A stretch of 64,000 bases of DNA from contig NC_079875.1 in assembly GCF_029227915.1 (NCBI RefSeq), forward strand, positions 15,741,001 through 15,805,000, written 5' to 3'. A model generated the notes under the pieces. It did not search any database, was not told the DNA's origin, and saw nothing but the letters and a program-made list of their open reading frames with translations. Shown here piece by piece: positions 49,401 through 62,400 of the stretch. Source of the stretch: Hydractinia symbiolongicarpus (Eukaryota; Cnidaria; Hydrozoa; Anthoathecata; Hydractiniidae). The position numbers and the translations under genes were made by a program. The first letter of the stretch is position 1, and each line of letters starts with the position of its first letter.

Positions 49401-52235
49401 ATGCTCAGTATTTGACTTAATCTTGACGGATTCCAAATTAGTCTTAAACTGTTTGAATTGCAACAAGGATAACTCTATGAAGGTTTGTTATAAGCAGATT
49501 ATATATGCAACAATATTGGAATAGAAATTACTTTTCTAAAAACAAATAATTTCCACGTCTTGGATTTCCTATTTTTGTGTTTCTCATCATAACCTTTACA
49601 ACCTGTTTTTTTTTTGGATACCGTTGTTTTTCCTCCTCCTGTTTTTACCAGTATTTACTGGAAAATATAAAAAAACCCTAAATTTGATGAAATATAAAAC
49701 AATCTTTATCTGCCAATATTGCTTTTTAGCTTCCGCTTTATTCTAATTTTTTTTAAATTTCTAATTTCTAACATAGACTTTTAATCAAGAGGGCATTTAT
49801 ATACAAGAGGCGTGTTTTGCAAAATGAGAGTTTGATAGTATCAAAGTTATTCACAGCAAAACATTCTCATCTTCCATATTGTGACGGTTATAGCGACGGT
49901 TCACAATTTATAAAGGAAAAGGCGTTTATTTAAGGTTACTGTAAAGGAAAAAAACTCACTTGATGAGTTGTGTCAGAAAAGCTCTTATAATTTATCAATA
50001 CTTTTATATTTTATCTTATTTTTTTTTTGCTTCTGAATGCTTGATGAAAGACGTATTTGGTGGTGTTATTTTCGTGAGACGTTGCTTTCCAAAAAGAAAA
50101 TATAATTAAATAAACACACACCACTTTTTTTTTCACTGTACGTTTTAAAATGGCGTTGGTAAGGGCGCATAGATTAAATTTTCCAGGTTTCCACCCGTGC
50201 GCTTATTTAAGGAGGGCTTTTATTTTAGCAATGTAGTTTTTTAGATTTTATAGACTCCTTCGAATTTGATTTGTCTTTAAATATTTCAAGTTTCAGTTTA
50301 AGTTTAGTTTTGAATTTTTAGGGGATGGCGTATGGCTCAAAAAATCATTTTTGTCATCACTGCAACAAAGAGATGGGAATAAAAATACGATCGACTAAAT
50401 TTCTAAAATTGCAAGCTGCGAGTACGTAATATTTTTGTTTTGTTTGTTTGTTTACTTCGTTGTTTGCCTAGTAATTTCTTTGTATTTACCTCCTTATTAG
50501 CTTCTGATTCTCTAATTTAAAGCTAGCTCTTACTGGTGTGGTTTTTCAAATTTGCGCCGGTGAATTTTCATGGACAAATGCCTCACATCAGTTAAAGGGC
50601 TTGACTATTTATAGCAGCATTGCTTTCCTTGTTTCATGGGTAGTCAATCTTTTCAGACGGGTTGATTTCAACAAAGAAGGAAGCACAATCAGTGAGGAAG
50701 AAGCCTGTTAAAGATGCAAGTGTCATACCCGGGGAGGCTTTGCCTGATAATGGTACTTGCAAGCATTATAAGAAAAGTTACAGATGGTTAAGGTGATATA
50801 TGGTTTTTTCAAAATTATTCTAATCATTTGTTTTTTATTTTGGTTTGGTTTGGTTCGGTTCGTTCGATTCCGTTTGGTTTAGTTCGGTTCGGTTCGGTTT
50901 GGTTTACCAAAATCCCATGATAAGTCCCTTATTTCCAGGTTGGGTGTGAGCCCTTTTGCAGTAAAACGATGGCTGATTGAAATGCTCTTCTGTAAGAAAG
51001 ACATTTACTAACGACGTTTAAGCACAACAAACGCCAAACACGTTTGACAAACATCTTCAAGAATTGTTTTTATGACCTATTGTTAGGCGTGTCCACCATT
51101 CCACCATAGAGAGATCAGTTCTAAGGAGCATTGTAAATAAAATCCTTAAAATGATAATTCTATTAAGTAAGTAAGTTTGACTGCCATTTCATCTGTTTCT
51201 GAAAACAGTATCTGTTGGAGCTTGAAGAGAGGTATCTGCTATGAAGACTGTTCTAATTGTTTTTCCACCGATTAATGCTATTCATGTCGCTGTCATAAAG
51301 ACTTTCTACTTTCTTCATATACTGTGCAATGCTGTCTTATTTTTTAGGTTTCCTTGTTGTGGCAAACTTTACCCGTGTGATAAGTGTCATGACGAAAAGG
51401 AGGAGGGCAATCATGAACAAAAATTTGCTACTCGAATGTTGTGCGGGTTTTGTTCAAAAGAACAGGTGAGAAAAACGGGAGTGGCATTTCACAATAGGTC
51501 TGTGATATAAAAAAAATTAGCGTGTCTTTTTTTGTTTTTGTTTTTTATGTGTTTTCATATAAAAATCAAATTGATAGAGACGATTTGAAAATAGTTCTTT
51601 GCATCAGAATTTATAAAAGCTTTAAAAAGCTAAAAACAAACTAGTCGTAAGTCCGTGGAAAATATCCACGGGTATACGCTTATTACCGCACAGACAGACA
51701 CATACGGTGGGCTTTAGCATAATAATCTGTTATTTCCAACAACCTAATTTTTTTAGCCATTTTCCAAAGATAAGCCATGCGTACATTGTAATGCAAACTT
51801 GACAAGATCAAAATCTGCACATTGGGAAGGCGGAAAAGGATGCCGGGATAGAACCAAAATGGCGCGGTATATTTTGTGTGTTGTTGTTGTTGTTTTTATT
51901 ACTGCGGAAATATTAAGTGGTGACAATAACACTAGGGATAAGCCTTAACATATGCTTGACGTATGCCTAGTTTTTTTTTAAGTAAACCCGAGCCAAAAAT
52001 TCTTTCAAGTGTCATGCTTAAAAAGAACATAAAGTCGTGTTATTTTCGAATGAACCGTCGGAAAGACAAACTTAGTCATTCGCGAGTTACCTGGGTATCC
52101 CAATAAACCTGTGTTTTTTCTCACTTTTGAATTCGCATTGATTTTGTTTTTAGAGACGATCGCCACAAAACAGCAGGTACTGGCAAAACAATATCTCGAA
52201 AGAAAACTGCAGAGCAAGAAAAAAAGAAAAAATAA
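43475..52235 (+). CDS. Six-CCCH, RWD-like and CHY zinc-finger protein (complete, 14 exons)
   Basis: Exons: 43475-45244, 45949-46008, 46090-46134, 46322-46374, 46987-47122, 47652-47774, 48167-48543, 49172-49279, 49401-49482, 50322-50421, 50657-50792, 51348-51465, 51757-51866, 52154-52235. They sum to 3300 nt, 1099 aa, with all phases consistent. Exon 1 encodes six CCCH fingers at about residues 58, 118, 254, 355, 452 and 520 (C-x8-C-x4/5-C-x3-H, e.g. CRFYKRNGRCNQGNKCNFEH), separated by acidic, low-complexity linkers. Exons 2-5 form an RWD-like fold (EFTLHVEFPTSYPAD, FPPGFCTYINENIEVWL). Later exons add CxxC zinc ribbons and a CHY finger (CKHYKKSYRWLRFPCC, YPCDKCHDEKEEGNHE). CCCH fingers usually bind RNA and CHY fingers bind zinc. 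The combined function is unknown to me. The ATG at 43475 is preferred over the upstream GTG frame. Confidence 0.9.
46863..46919. repeat. Perfect 25-bp inverted repeat with 7-nt loop, in an intron of the CCCH/CHY gene
   Basis: The left arm (46863-46887) starts GTGTGATTTCAACAATGC and the right arm (46895-46919) is its exact reverse complement. The loop is CAGGGCA. It lies 67 nt upstream of the exon at 46987. Confidence 0.95.
48866..48945. repeat. Local 47-bp duplication in an intron
   Basis: AATGACTGTTACTATAGGAA at 48871 recurs as AATGACTGTCACTATAGGAA at 48918, with similar flanks. Confidence 0.8.
49278..49377. repeat. 50-bp tandem duplication that copies a splice donor
   Basis: GGGTAAATCGCTCTTTTCT occurs at 49278 and again at 49328. 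The following GATCATGTGACCTTT block is also duplicated. The first copy supplies the donor of the exon ending at 49279. The second offers an identical donor 50 nt downstream. Confidence 0.9.
50839..50905. repeat. GGTTC/GGTTT pentamer microsatellite
   Basis: About 13 tandem degenerate units of GGTTT/GGTTC in the intron following the exon that ends at 50792. Confidence 0.85.
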
Positions 52236-52520
52236 CTTTTCTTATGCATAATATTTTATAAATTATAATTTTTTATACTTGAATTCTTCAACACATTATA
52301 GGTAATAGTAAAATCTTTAAATTCAAATGCAATGTCTCACTGCTGTTGGACTAATTAGTAGTAACCGCTACTTAGACATCTTGCTCTAACGGTCAACAAA
52401 ATATTGACCTGAGTTTAATGTTGCTACGACAGCCATAAGTGAGAACCAAACCTTTATTTTTTCTCAAATGGTTGCAGTTTCTTCACTGTATGTATATCTG
52501 CTAATTTAATTACCGTCCTT

Positions 52521-52880
52521 CAAATATTCGCTACTTCAACAGTTGTTAGACTGACCATACGCTGTTTCGAGTGTTGTAAGCTTAAACATACGCTGTTTCG
52601 AATGTTGTAAGCTTAAACATACGCTATTTCGAATGCTGTTACTTCAAATATTCGGCGTTTTAGGCGTTGTTAAATTAAACATTCGCCATTTCAAATGTTG
52701 TAAGCTTAAACATACGCTATTGCGAATGTTGTTAGATTGAACATTCGCTATTTCAAATGTTGTTAGATTGAACATTCGACATTTCAAATGTTGTTAGATT
52801 GAACATTCGCTATTGCGAATGTCGTTACGTTAGCTTGAAAATATATAATTTCGTATGATGTTACTTGAACATTGCTATTA
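52521..52880. repeat. Minisatellite, period about 31 bp, about ten units
   Basis: Units resemble CATACGCTGTTTCGAATGTT followed by GTAAGCTTAAA, with variants such as CATTCGCTATTTCAAATGTT followed by GTTAGATTGAA. Some units contain ATTCGCTATTGCGAAT, itself palindromic. The array starts about 290 bp past the CCCH/CHY stop codon. The units vary continuously, with no distinct spacers, so this is not a CRISPR array. Confidence 0.85.
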
Positions 52881-55791
52881 AAAAAAAATTAATACAGCAG
52901 GTAAAAAAAGCATTAGCTAAACAATATACGTTCTTGAAAAAATACTTGAAACCAGTCCAAAGACCCTTCGTCGAAACGCCGGATTGGGCCACAAGTACCT
53001 GTGTAACCTCACATATTTTGCAGAATTTTTTTTCGCGAAAACAAAAAAAGAAATCCTGGTTAGCAGAGGATTAAGCGTTTAGTACAGCGCGCTCAACTTC
53101 TGTTTAGATAAAAACGCCTGCCGTTATCTCAATCAGCTAAAAACAGGCAATTACGAATTTTATTTTGCGGATTAAGTTTTCGCTAAATTTGCAAAATTAA
53201 TCTTCTAATCTCAGTTAAAAAAAAAGCAGGCTACAGCTTGCCAACACGAAATTGTTGAGCAAGAAAAATCCTGAAGCTTGCGCGTCATTGAATCAATACA
53301 CCTTATAACTTTTGCCCAATCATATTAAAGTAATAGCTGTATCCATAACTACATCTAAATGACATAAATAATAACATTTTGTTGCTATGCTGTAACCTTT
53401 TCAGCGAGGTAGCCGCAAGCCAAGCCTAGTAAAATCAGATTGGTGAGATAACATAAAAGCAATAACAATGGCTATGATAAAAAGCACTTATACTAAACTG
53501 AATAAAAACCCAGAATATTAATATGGCTTGGTAACCAGAGGGGGTGGTCCTCACCAAAATTTACGTTTGTAGCCAAAATCTTAAAATGGGTTTGTTTAAG
53601 ATTTGCACATGGCTAAAAACGCGATATATTTATCCAACCGTGAAAAGAAACAAACAAAACAAAGAAGCACAAATACAAAAGTATTTAAAAGAGATACCTC
53701 CATACTCCAAGACAATCACTTCTAAACCACAATGGTTTCGTCAGCAGAGCTCTGATCGTTGCATGTTTCCTTGTCGGTATACCCATAGAGATATTATTAA
53801 AAGAGAGAGACCCTAACGCGATATTGTTAAGATAAACAATGCGGAGAAGGCGCGTCACTATATCTCTATGGTATATCGACCCCGAATTCCGAGATACAGC
53901 TGCGCGCAGCGGTTTTATTTTGGCGCAGGAACAGAGAGAAAACGGGTATAATTATGGAGCTGCAAGATTAAGCCCTTAAAATAAAGCAAGATTGTCATAC
54001 CAACGAAAAAGAAAGCACTGCGCAAAATGACTTAGGATGCTAGTTTGACATAGCTTTTTTCGGGCTAACAAGTTTTTTCGATAATTTTAATGTCGCATTT
54101 TTTCTGAAACGTCAAGCTTGTTTATGTTGTCTCACCAAAAAAGCATTAAGAGGTGGTTGAAACTGTTTCCAACGATTAAAAACGAGAGTTATTATATTGA
54201 TTTCCAAACATTAAAAAAAGCAGCGCTTCCCTAATTTTCAATGGTTTGCAAAACTTGGCCGTCTACAGCCGCTGCTGCTAAAATACAGGCACTATGGGAT
54301 GAAAAAGTTCTAATTGCTAAATATGAAACACTGTAAATAGCATTAAGGTGCTTGAAACTGTTTCCAAACAACTAAAAAAACAAACAGCTTTCATTCCTAT
54401 CGAGTAATTATATGTTATTATTGTACATTGTACGATAATGAAATCGATTTAGTATAAATAAAAAAATAATAAATATATAATTCACATCAAAATCAGTGAC
54501 ACCTCGAACATAGTCTTATTTTTTGGGCGTTTTAACAAGAGCTAAAACCTTTAAAGCGGTTAATTATTCTGGCAAACAAGTCTGATTATTACAGGTTTGG
54601 AATTCGAACGATAGTATCAAAAGCACTTTCTCTTGTGATTATAAATATGACATCTCGAAAAGGTTTTGGTATTTATTCTGATTGAGAAGCCTTGAGCAAA
54701 AATCCCCACGAGGTCAGAAAAGCGTTACCAGTAAGTTCTAAATTGTCTAATTTTTTCAATAAGTCGTGCTAATGAGAGGTTTTCCAAAGTGACGGGTTAT
54801 ATTACAGTTGCAGAAAAATTTTAAACCAAAATATAGAAGCTTATTACAAGATACGACGATGCTCATCTGATTAACAGAAAAAAAAAAAAATAAACATAAA
54901 AAAATAACATAGTGAAAAATAATTTACCCATTACAAAAATATTTACTATATTTGCACCCCAACAAAAACAACAACAACAACGAGTAATAAAAACAAACAA
55001 ATATTTGTTTTTCGTGAAACTAGCAGAGAAATAATATTATAGACGAGCTTGATCATATTAAAATGTATACACACCATTTTAAAGTCAATACCTATGATTT
55101 ACCCTAAGGGAAGAAATTTTCGCGAAATTTGCCAATAGTTCCCGATTCGCTAAAATTTCTTCCATGTAAAAAAATAAAAAATGGCAATTCGCGAAATTGA
55201 TTGACATTTACTCAAACCTTTAAAAACGAAAATGTCCTCTAATTTTTTCAGAAATGTTCATATTTGCAATTCGGATGACTTTTATAGCTTTGTGTCGCAA
55301 AAAAATAATTTACCCGAAAATTTCTTCTCGCGAAAATTTCTTTCCTTTTTGGTATGCTGCTATTTAAATTTTTCATAATTTTATGAAGTTCAATTACTTT
55401 ATAAAGTTCACAAGCTTGTCATTATTAGGAAACTTAACTCATTTCTAGTACTTCTTCCACTAAAGTCACATTTTTAGTCATTTCAAACTTTTTGAAGACT
55501 TGTTTCATTTTGCCATTCACAATAAATATATAAATTTATGCTTCTGTGTGAAATATTTTACCCCAATAAGTGACTGAATGTTTATATTAACAACCAACAA
55601 CACTACCTAACTAAATATTGACATGTTCAATAGAGGTACAGTGAACACCAGATTGAGTTCACAAGCAAGGTATTTGATAAAACACAATCCGCTGTCAATA
55701 TTTTGACAACATTTTAAAAAAATCTGAAAAGAAATATTCTCTTAAACCCTGTAAAACCTCATTTCAATGCTAATATTTTTGATTGTTTGTG
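52881..55791. other. Intergenic region between two convergent genes
   Basis: No gene is recognised. At 53773-53880 an imperfect inverted repeat (GTCGGTATACCCATAGAGAT against GGTCGATATACCATAGAGAT in complement) encloses a ~60-nt loop in a locally GC-richer stretch. The remainder is AT-rich. Confidence 0.5.
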
Positions 55792-56099
55792 AAGGCTAAA
55801 ATACACGGTAAGATTAAACGGACCGTTTAAATGCAAGATAAAAAAAACTTACCGTGTAAAAAGGAAAGATTTGAGCATATTTTTTGAATTTTTAATCATT
55901 ACTGCTTTTTTTTTCAACATTTACCCTGCTGCTGCTGCTATAACAATACCCGCAACGAAAAATTTACATGTTTTTCTTTGGTATTCATTGTAAATTTTTT
56001 TTAAAAAAACTTATACTTTTTATTTTAACGTGCAAGAAACTTATAAGTTTTTTTTCATAACTTAACGGTCCGTTTAAACTTACCGTGTATTTTAGCCTT
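55792..56099. mobile_element. MITE, about 308 bp, TIR GGCTAAAATACACGGTAAG
   Basis: The left arm from 55794 reads GGCTAAAATACACGGTAAG and continues ATTAAACGGACCGTTTA. The right arm (56063-56098) is its near-perfect reverse complement. The pair AACGGACCGTT is itself palindromic, so each arm can also fold on itself. There is no coding capacity and the target duplication is unclear. Confidence 0.85.
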
Positions 56100-56432
56100 T
56101 TTACATGTCTACTTTGCTTTTCCGCAGCAAAAACAACATCTCCAGAAAACGATTTGAAAACTACTTTGAGGCTAAAAACTTTCGCAGTCAAACTCTTGCA
56201 AGTCTCATTTTTAAAAATCGTAATGTTCTTAGAAATTTCTAAGCCCTATCGAGAGCGCTGTCTGATGCCGTTTCAAATAAAAAAAAACAGTGCAAAAAAA
56301 AATCCTCTTCGCCATTTGCGATATTTTATATTCATGAAATGTAAAATTTAACAAGCTTTCCTTATCGCGCAAAAGTTCTTAACCTCAAAAGATTTTAATC
56401 CTACAAAAACAATATATCATATTAAAATAAAA

Positions 56433-59400
56433 CTAATAATGTTTAGTAGCATTTGGAGCGAAATATAACTTATGAAAAGCTTCCTTAATATTGATACAGT
56501 TAGAGACGGTCGACGCGACGCCAGCTAGTGTCGCTACTAAACCAACGACAAACATTACAAGACGTTCTTTGTTACTTGTTTCCGGATATAACCTCAGGTA
56601 GCACCATATTGGAAATATGAAACAGAGAAACACGTTGATGGAGCCGCCAACCAAGTCAACTATAGGACCAAACTTCGGGAATGCTTCACAGGAAGCTAAT
56701 ATACAGAGCACGACTGCAGATCGTAGGCCAACTCTTTTTGGTGAAAATTCTAAATAAAATAATAATATATAAGGCGAATTGAAATGTACTTTTTTTTGAT
56801 TTGTTTAGTTGTTAAAAACAAAAGTCACAAAATTAGTGTAAAATATAGCTTTAACCTTTTAATGCCTAAGAATTCGTGAATTTTTGAGAAAAATCTCACA
56901 AAAATTCCTATTTTGGTTTCAATATCCTAGTTAACAGCTGCCTTGCACGGATCTATTTGACTAAAGTTAGAAAGCTAATCCTCTGCCCCTTTCATTGCAA
57001 AAATTAACAGCGCCTTCCTTCCACGCTCCGCCCGTTTTATGCCATGTGTGGCGCAACAGATACAAAAGCATTAAAATTGCAAAGTCTACGCTTCACCTGA
57101 CAATCTGAAGTTTCATAAGCTTTGTGGTGACATGTAGAGGGTTTAACAACATTTTTTTTGGAAACAAAACTGATATTCATCCGCAAAACGATCGTATATG
57201 CGTTTAATCGTTTCCAAGATACGTTACGTTACCAATCTGGAAATCATAGATTGGTTTTTAATTAGAAAAAAGAGAGTGCTGTAGATTGAACCCTGACAGA
57301 AGAACTGTATATGGAATAATGACCATAATAGATAAGACTACATTGGATAAAGTATAGATATTAGATTTTGCAGAATCCCCCACATCGAACTTTCGATCAT
57401 GACAGCAGTCATTTTAGAAGTAGAAATTTTGATGCAGAGAAAATTCGGCGAGTTTTGTCAAAATACGCCAAATTAAATTCGCGCAAAGTTTAAAATAACT
57501 GACCAATATATGAAATTAAAGGCTGTTGCCTAATTAAATCCTCGCCAAATTTTCTGTTCTTGAGTTAGTTGAGAAGGTGGATCGTGCATACGTTTAAAAT
57601 CGTTGTTCCTTAAATCGATTGTTTACAACTAACAGATTGCCTGTCAAATTTTAAGGTTTTTTATTATCATTTTTGCCACACACAATATGGTACTGCCCTA
57701 AAAACACCCAACAAAGACAATGTTTAAGATATAAACCTATGGGAAGTTAATTATTTAATGAAGTGCAAACACAATATCTTACCACGAAGAAACGATTTAT
57801 AGACAGAAGTATTCTTGAAAGTATTTGTTATTTTAAGATTTTCAAGGCTTCAAGCTCGCAACAGACCTCTTGCATTACAGTAGGGTAATATAAATAAAAA
57901 CTGAAAAATTACTCACCATATGGAACATCAAAGTGCGCTTCAAGTTGCTGCAACAGAGGATTGATCATCAGAACAAAACCAGACAAAAAATGCGTTGCAA
58001 ATAAACACTCCGCTACACTAACAAGAACACGATTGGTGCCATGATCCTTGTCGTAATTTGATAGAGTAGTCAGTATACTATCTTCAAGTTTCGCACCAAT
58101 GGTGAAATAGCCACCAACTGCAGTTGGGATGTACAGCAAGGAAATTCCAAAATAACCAAGATAAGCTGCTTTAGCAAACTCGTTCGGACTTTTCATGTCT
58201 GACTGTATTGTTGGAAACAGACTTGCTCCTGTGAATCCAAACACAAACGTACCAAACGCAGATGCAAGCGTGCCAAACGTAATATCAGCCTTCTTTACAT
58301 CACCTAAATCATCTGGTGCAATAATGCCATATTTTACCCATATTAATACAAGAGCTATCGTTGTTGATCCAGCAGCAGCTAAAGCTATGAACCAAAAATC
58401 TTTTGGCGTACCAAGCCATGTCAATGGTAGGATAACTAGGGTAATGACAACAAGCCACAGTCGAAGGTTAGCCTCACTATGTAACTGACCAGCATGGAAT
58501 GCAATGAAAGAACCGACAATCTCAGATGCTAACAGTAAGTAAATTGCGCAAGTCAAAAAGAGTTGCGTGTTTAAGCAGAATGTGATTCCATTGCGTAATT
58601 TCTTTCCACTGGCGATTTCTCCTATGTATGGATAAGGATCTCTGATAGGATCGGAACTTTCTTTCTGCTCTCGAATTTTTTTCCAGGATTTACCAAGCAA
58701 CAGTCCACAGTAGACACTCATCACCAAAACAGCAGCAATGATAAGCAAACCTAAATTAAAGTTGGAATTGTGGTTAACCTTTTAAAACACTAAATATATA
58801 TACATATATAATGAAAAAAACATCAAGTTTTTGTTCATAACAGTTATACAGAGTTTGATAAAAGTGTCATTTTAACCTTTACACATCTGAAGACACGTGA
58901 AGTTATGAGTACTTTATTCTGCTGACTTGAGAAAATAAAGTGAATTGATAAATTGACAGAGTTCCTGCTAAAAACATTTTAACATATAAACAAAACAGGG
59001 GCTGGCTCTTGGGAAATTTAATTTAAAGTTAAGAAACATCCATGCAGAACCCGTATTATATAACAGGGTCCCACTCAACAAAATTTAAGAAGATCTGAGA
59101 ACTTTTAGAGAAATTTTTTGTGATTTTTGAGAAGTTAATAAAATTGAGTAGATTTGAAGAGAAAAACTTGCACTTGTAAAAATGAAGGAATTTTTTCACA
59201 GACTGGCATTTCAATATTTTCTTACAAAAGATAACTTAGAAACTTTGCTTAAATACAAACACAACAAAAAAAGTAATGTTTGCAGGTCACAGCAACCACA
59301 AATTGTGGTGATTTAAAATAAAAACTAGCATATATAAAAAATAACCAACATGTCAAATTTTTTTGAGGAGATTTGAAAAGAAAACCTAAATTTCAAATAT

Positions 59401-62400
59401 AATTGAGGACATTTGAGAAGAATTAGGAAGACCTTTTGAATTTAAGGGGATTTGAGAGGCTGTGAGAAGGCGTGGGGACCCTGTATAATCATTATCTCCA
59501 AAGAATTAGTCCTAATGTAACAACATAAAAACACACCCACAATTGAAAGTTTAATGTTTGCACAAAGCATTTACATGGAAAAAGTTATTGGTACTAATTT
59601 TTGCTGTTATTTGTTCTGTTAACAATTATATAATTATACTTTTGAAAAAAAAAATTCTTCCTTTTTTGGGAATAAAATTGTCCTATTACTTCCTTTGGGG
59701 TAAAAATTTTGAGAACTTTTTTATTTCTTGATTTTGTCCTGGGTAAAAGTTTCGGTTATTTTAAAGAATATTTTGTGAATTAAACCGTGAAAGCACCAAA
59801 AAATAATACCCATTAAGGTGTACACACTGCTTAGATAACTATATAACATAGCAATAACCATTATGACATTTTTAAGATCTTAAACTGTCGGAAAAAACAT
59901 TAGTTTAAAAATAATTTTAAAAAAGATTTGCATTAATTCCACTTCAACCCTAATTTGGTATAGAAAGGGGTTGGGGGCATATGGTGCCCATGGTTTTATT
60001 TAAATTTTAATATCTTTAGAATTACTTGCTGAAATGAAACTTTGTCACTATAAATGACATTCATTTAATTCACTTGTCAATGACATTATAGTACACTCTA
60101 TAATTGGAAACTGATGTTCAATTTTTAGAATTACTTCTCATACTAATTATGATCTAATGATCATAATTAGTATGAGAATTTCGCAAAGTGTTTATGATTT
60201 TAATATAAACATTTGGCTAAATTTTTGCAACCCGTTAAATCGGTTTTCCTCAACTCCAACTCTAATCTCATGATATAAAATATATCAGATCTTCTTGAAT
60301 ATACATATTCAATTTTATGTGAAAAAAACATATTGCTAACAGAATATCAAATAGAATGGGGAATATTGCCAGAATGTTTTCTTCAATTTTAAAATTACTG
60401 ATGTCATCACACAAAAACTGCTGATGTCAGCAAGAAAATAATTATGCTATAATATTTCCCTTTTGTCTTCTTTTGAAAATTTACTACATTTCATGTCATA
60501 AGAATAACTGTTTCAGAATTTATGGACTCCCTGTGCCTCCATACTTTTATGGCCCAAAAAAGCCTATACAAACAAGGGCTTAATTAACTTTTATTGATTT
60601 TGACGGACTTGGTCAAAAAATAACATCTCATGATGTATTAATTTTTTGCTAAGATGTTTTTTTGCTATGATATATTTTTTGAACTTATCAAGAAACAAAG
60701 AAAGTTTTTTCCGAATAACCCATTAAGATTAATTAAATCGAAATTCGATGTTTGTGTAAGGCATGGATTTTAGTCGTTTACAAAAAATGCAAACAGGTTT
60801 CCGAGAAAGATAGTAAGGCACGTAACTGTAATGTGTTTTTAATGACAATAACAGAAAAGAGACTATAACTAGCTAATCTAGAGTTTATAACAGCTAATCC
60901 TTTTTTGAACTTGCCTCATTATAAAATTTAAAAAAAAATGAGTGGTATTATATTGGTGTTTCTGTTTTAAATACCTTAAAAAACACTAGACTAAAACTTT
61001 GAAGAAAAAAATACAAAATATAGGGGGGGGGGGGGGGGGGTATGAAATTGCACCAAAAAGTTTGAGTTTAAATTTTTAAAATAGGTAAATTTGGACGTTT
61101 TAAGGTTGTTTTTTTAAAAAAATTAGTGTTCTAAATAAGCATATATTTTTATTCAAAATCTCTATCACTCATCAGTTATGGTAATTTTAAAAACAATGTT
61201 TAACCACAACACATGGGATTAATCACTTGTAGTTATGCACGCACACAATTAAGAACATTATTTATTACAATTAGCTCCATGTGTTCTTTATCAAAACAAT
61301 TTAATAAACACACTATATCTTTCCTAAACTTGTAAAATATCTAAAATGTTACATACCATAAAGCCCCGTTTTTGACATGGCTCCTGGAAATGCTACTGCA
61401 CCAGCCCCACATATTTCTCCAATAATAAAAATTCCAGCCGTTAGAACACTTATTCCATGCACATGGGAACTGCCACTAGACTCAGAGGATGGTTTCTCAT
61501 GTTCACCAACATCATCCAGTTCATATGATTCTCTTAGTTTGTGGTGTACTCCAGTATCGTCTTTGTCTTGAGTAGAAAATTCTATAAAATACAATAAAAT
61601 ATTAAATATATTTTTCTACAAAACCACCTGAAAGTGGCCTGTGTTTCCTCAAAATAACCAAAGGTGTAGGCAAAAAAATTTTGTTATTATGTCAGGGTTT
61701 ATGTGTTCATGCCTTATCAATGTACAGATTCGTTAACATAACAAAACCACACTTGGCAATGACACTTGTTTATACTATACTTTCATGTCTCTTAAATTTT
61801 TGATTAAATAGATTGGGATTTGCAGAACAGTTAGCAATATTCTTTTAAGCTTGCACAAGCTCTATATATTTCACTGAAACAATTTACTAACTACAGGTCG
61901 ACCTGCAGATCTCAAACTATAGATTCCTTAGTAAAAATTTAAGAGACATAAAAAATGAATTTATTCTTGATATAACTTTTATGCTATAATACAATTAGCT
62001 TACTTATAATATAATCTATCATAGTAATAGACTAATCTGTCTGTAATACACCTAGTGAATGTGTTCATTTTTTTTTAATCAGAGAAAAAAGCATGCCTCA
62101 AACGCTAATATTCGACAAATCAAATGTCACAACACCGATAACATATATTAAATTACTGAAGCCATGTCAATGCAGCTAAAAGTTTAAGGGCAATAACTTA
62201 TAGAAACAGCTGGAAATAACAAGTGCCATCTACTGTGTGGGAACCAAAATGGAAATAAAATGCTGACTCAACCCACCAGTCCTATAGAACAGTCAGGTTA
62301 ACAACCTTTAAACTCTAATATCTCTTACAACTGTTAGTCAAAAACTCATGATCCTATACATTCTTCTAATCAGCATTTCAAGCTCTATACAGTAGGGGCA

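Noticed and set aside
50860-50885. tRNA B-box-like GTTCGATTCC
   Set aside because: It is part of the GGTTC pentamer array. No A box or cloverleaf can be formed around it.
52521-52880. CRISPR-like regular repeats
   Set aside because: Units are contiguous variants with no unique spacers, in a spliced eukaryotic gene context. It is a minisatellite.
52865-53816. Two plus-strand ORFs after the CCCH/CHY gene
   Set aside because: Lysine-rich, low-information products with no domain, in AT-rich intergenic DNA.
58195-58488. 97-codon ORF antisense to the transporter
   Set aside because: Shadow of the 834-bp transporter exon on the opposite strand.
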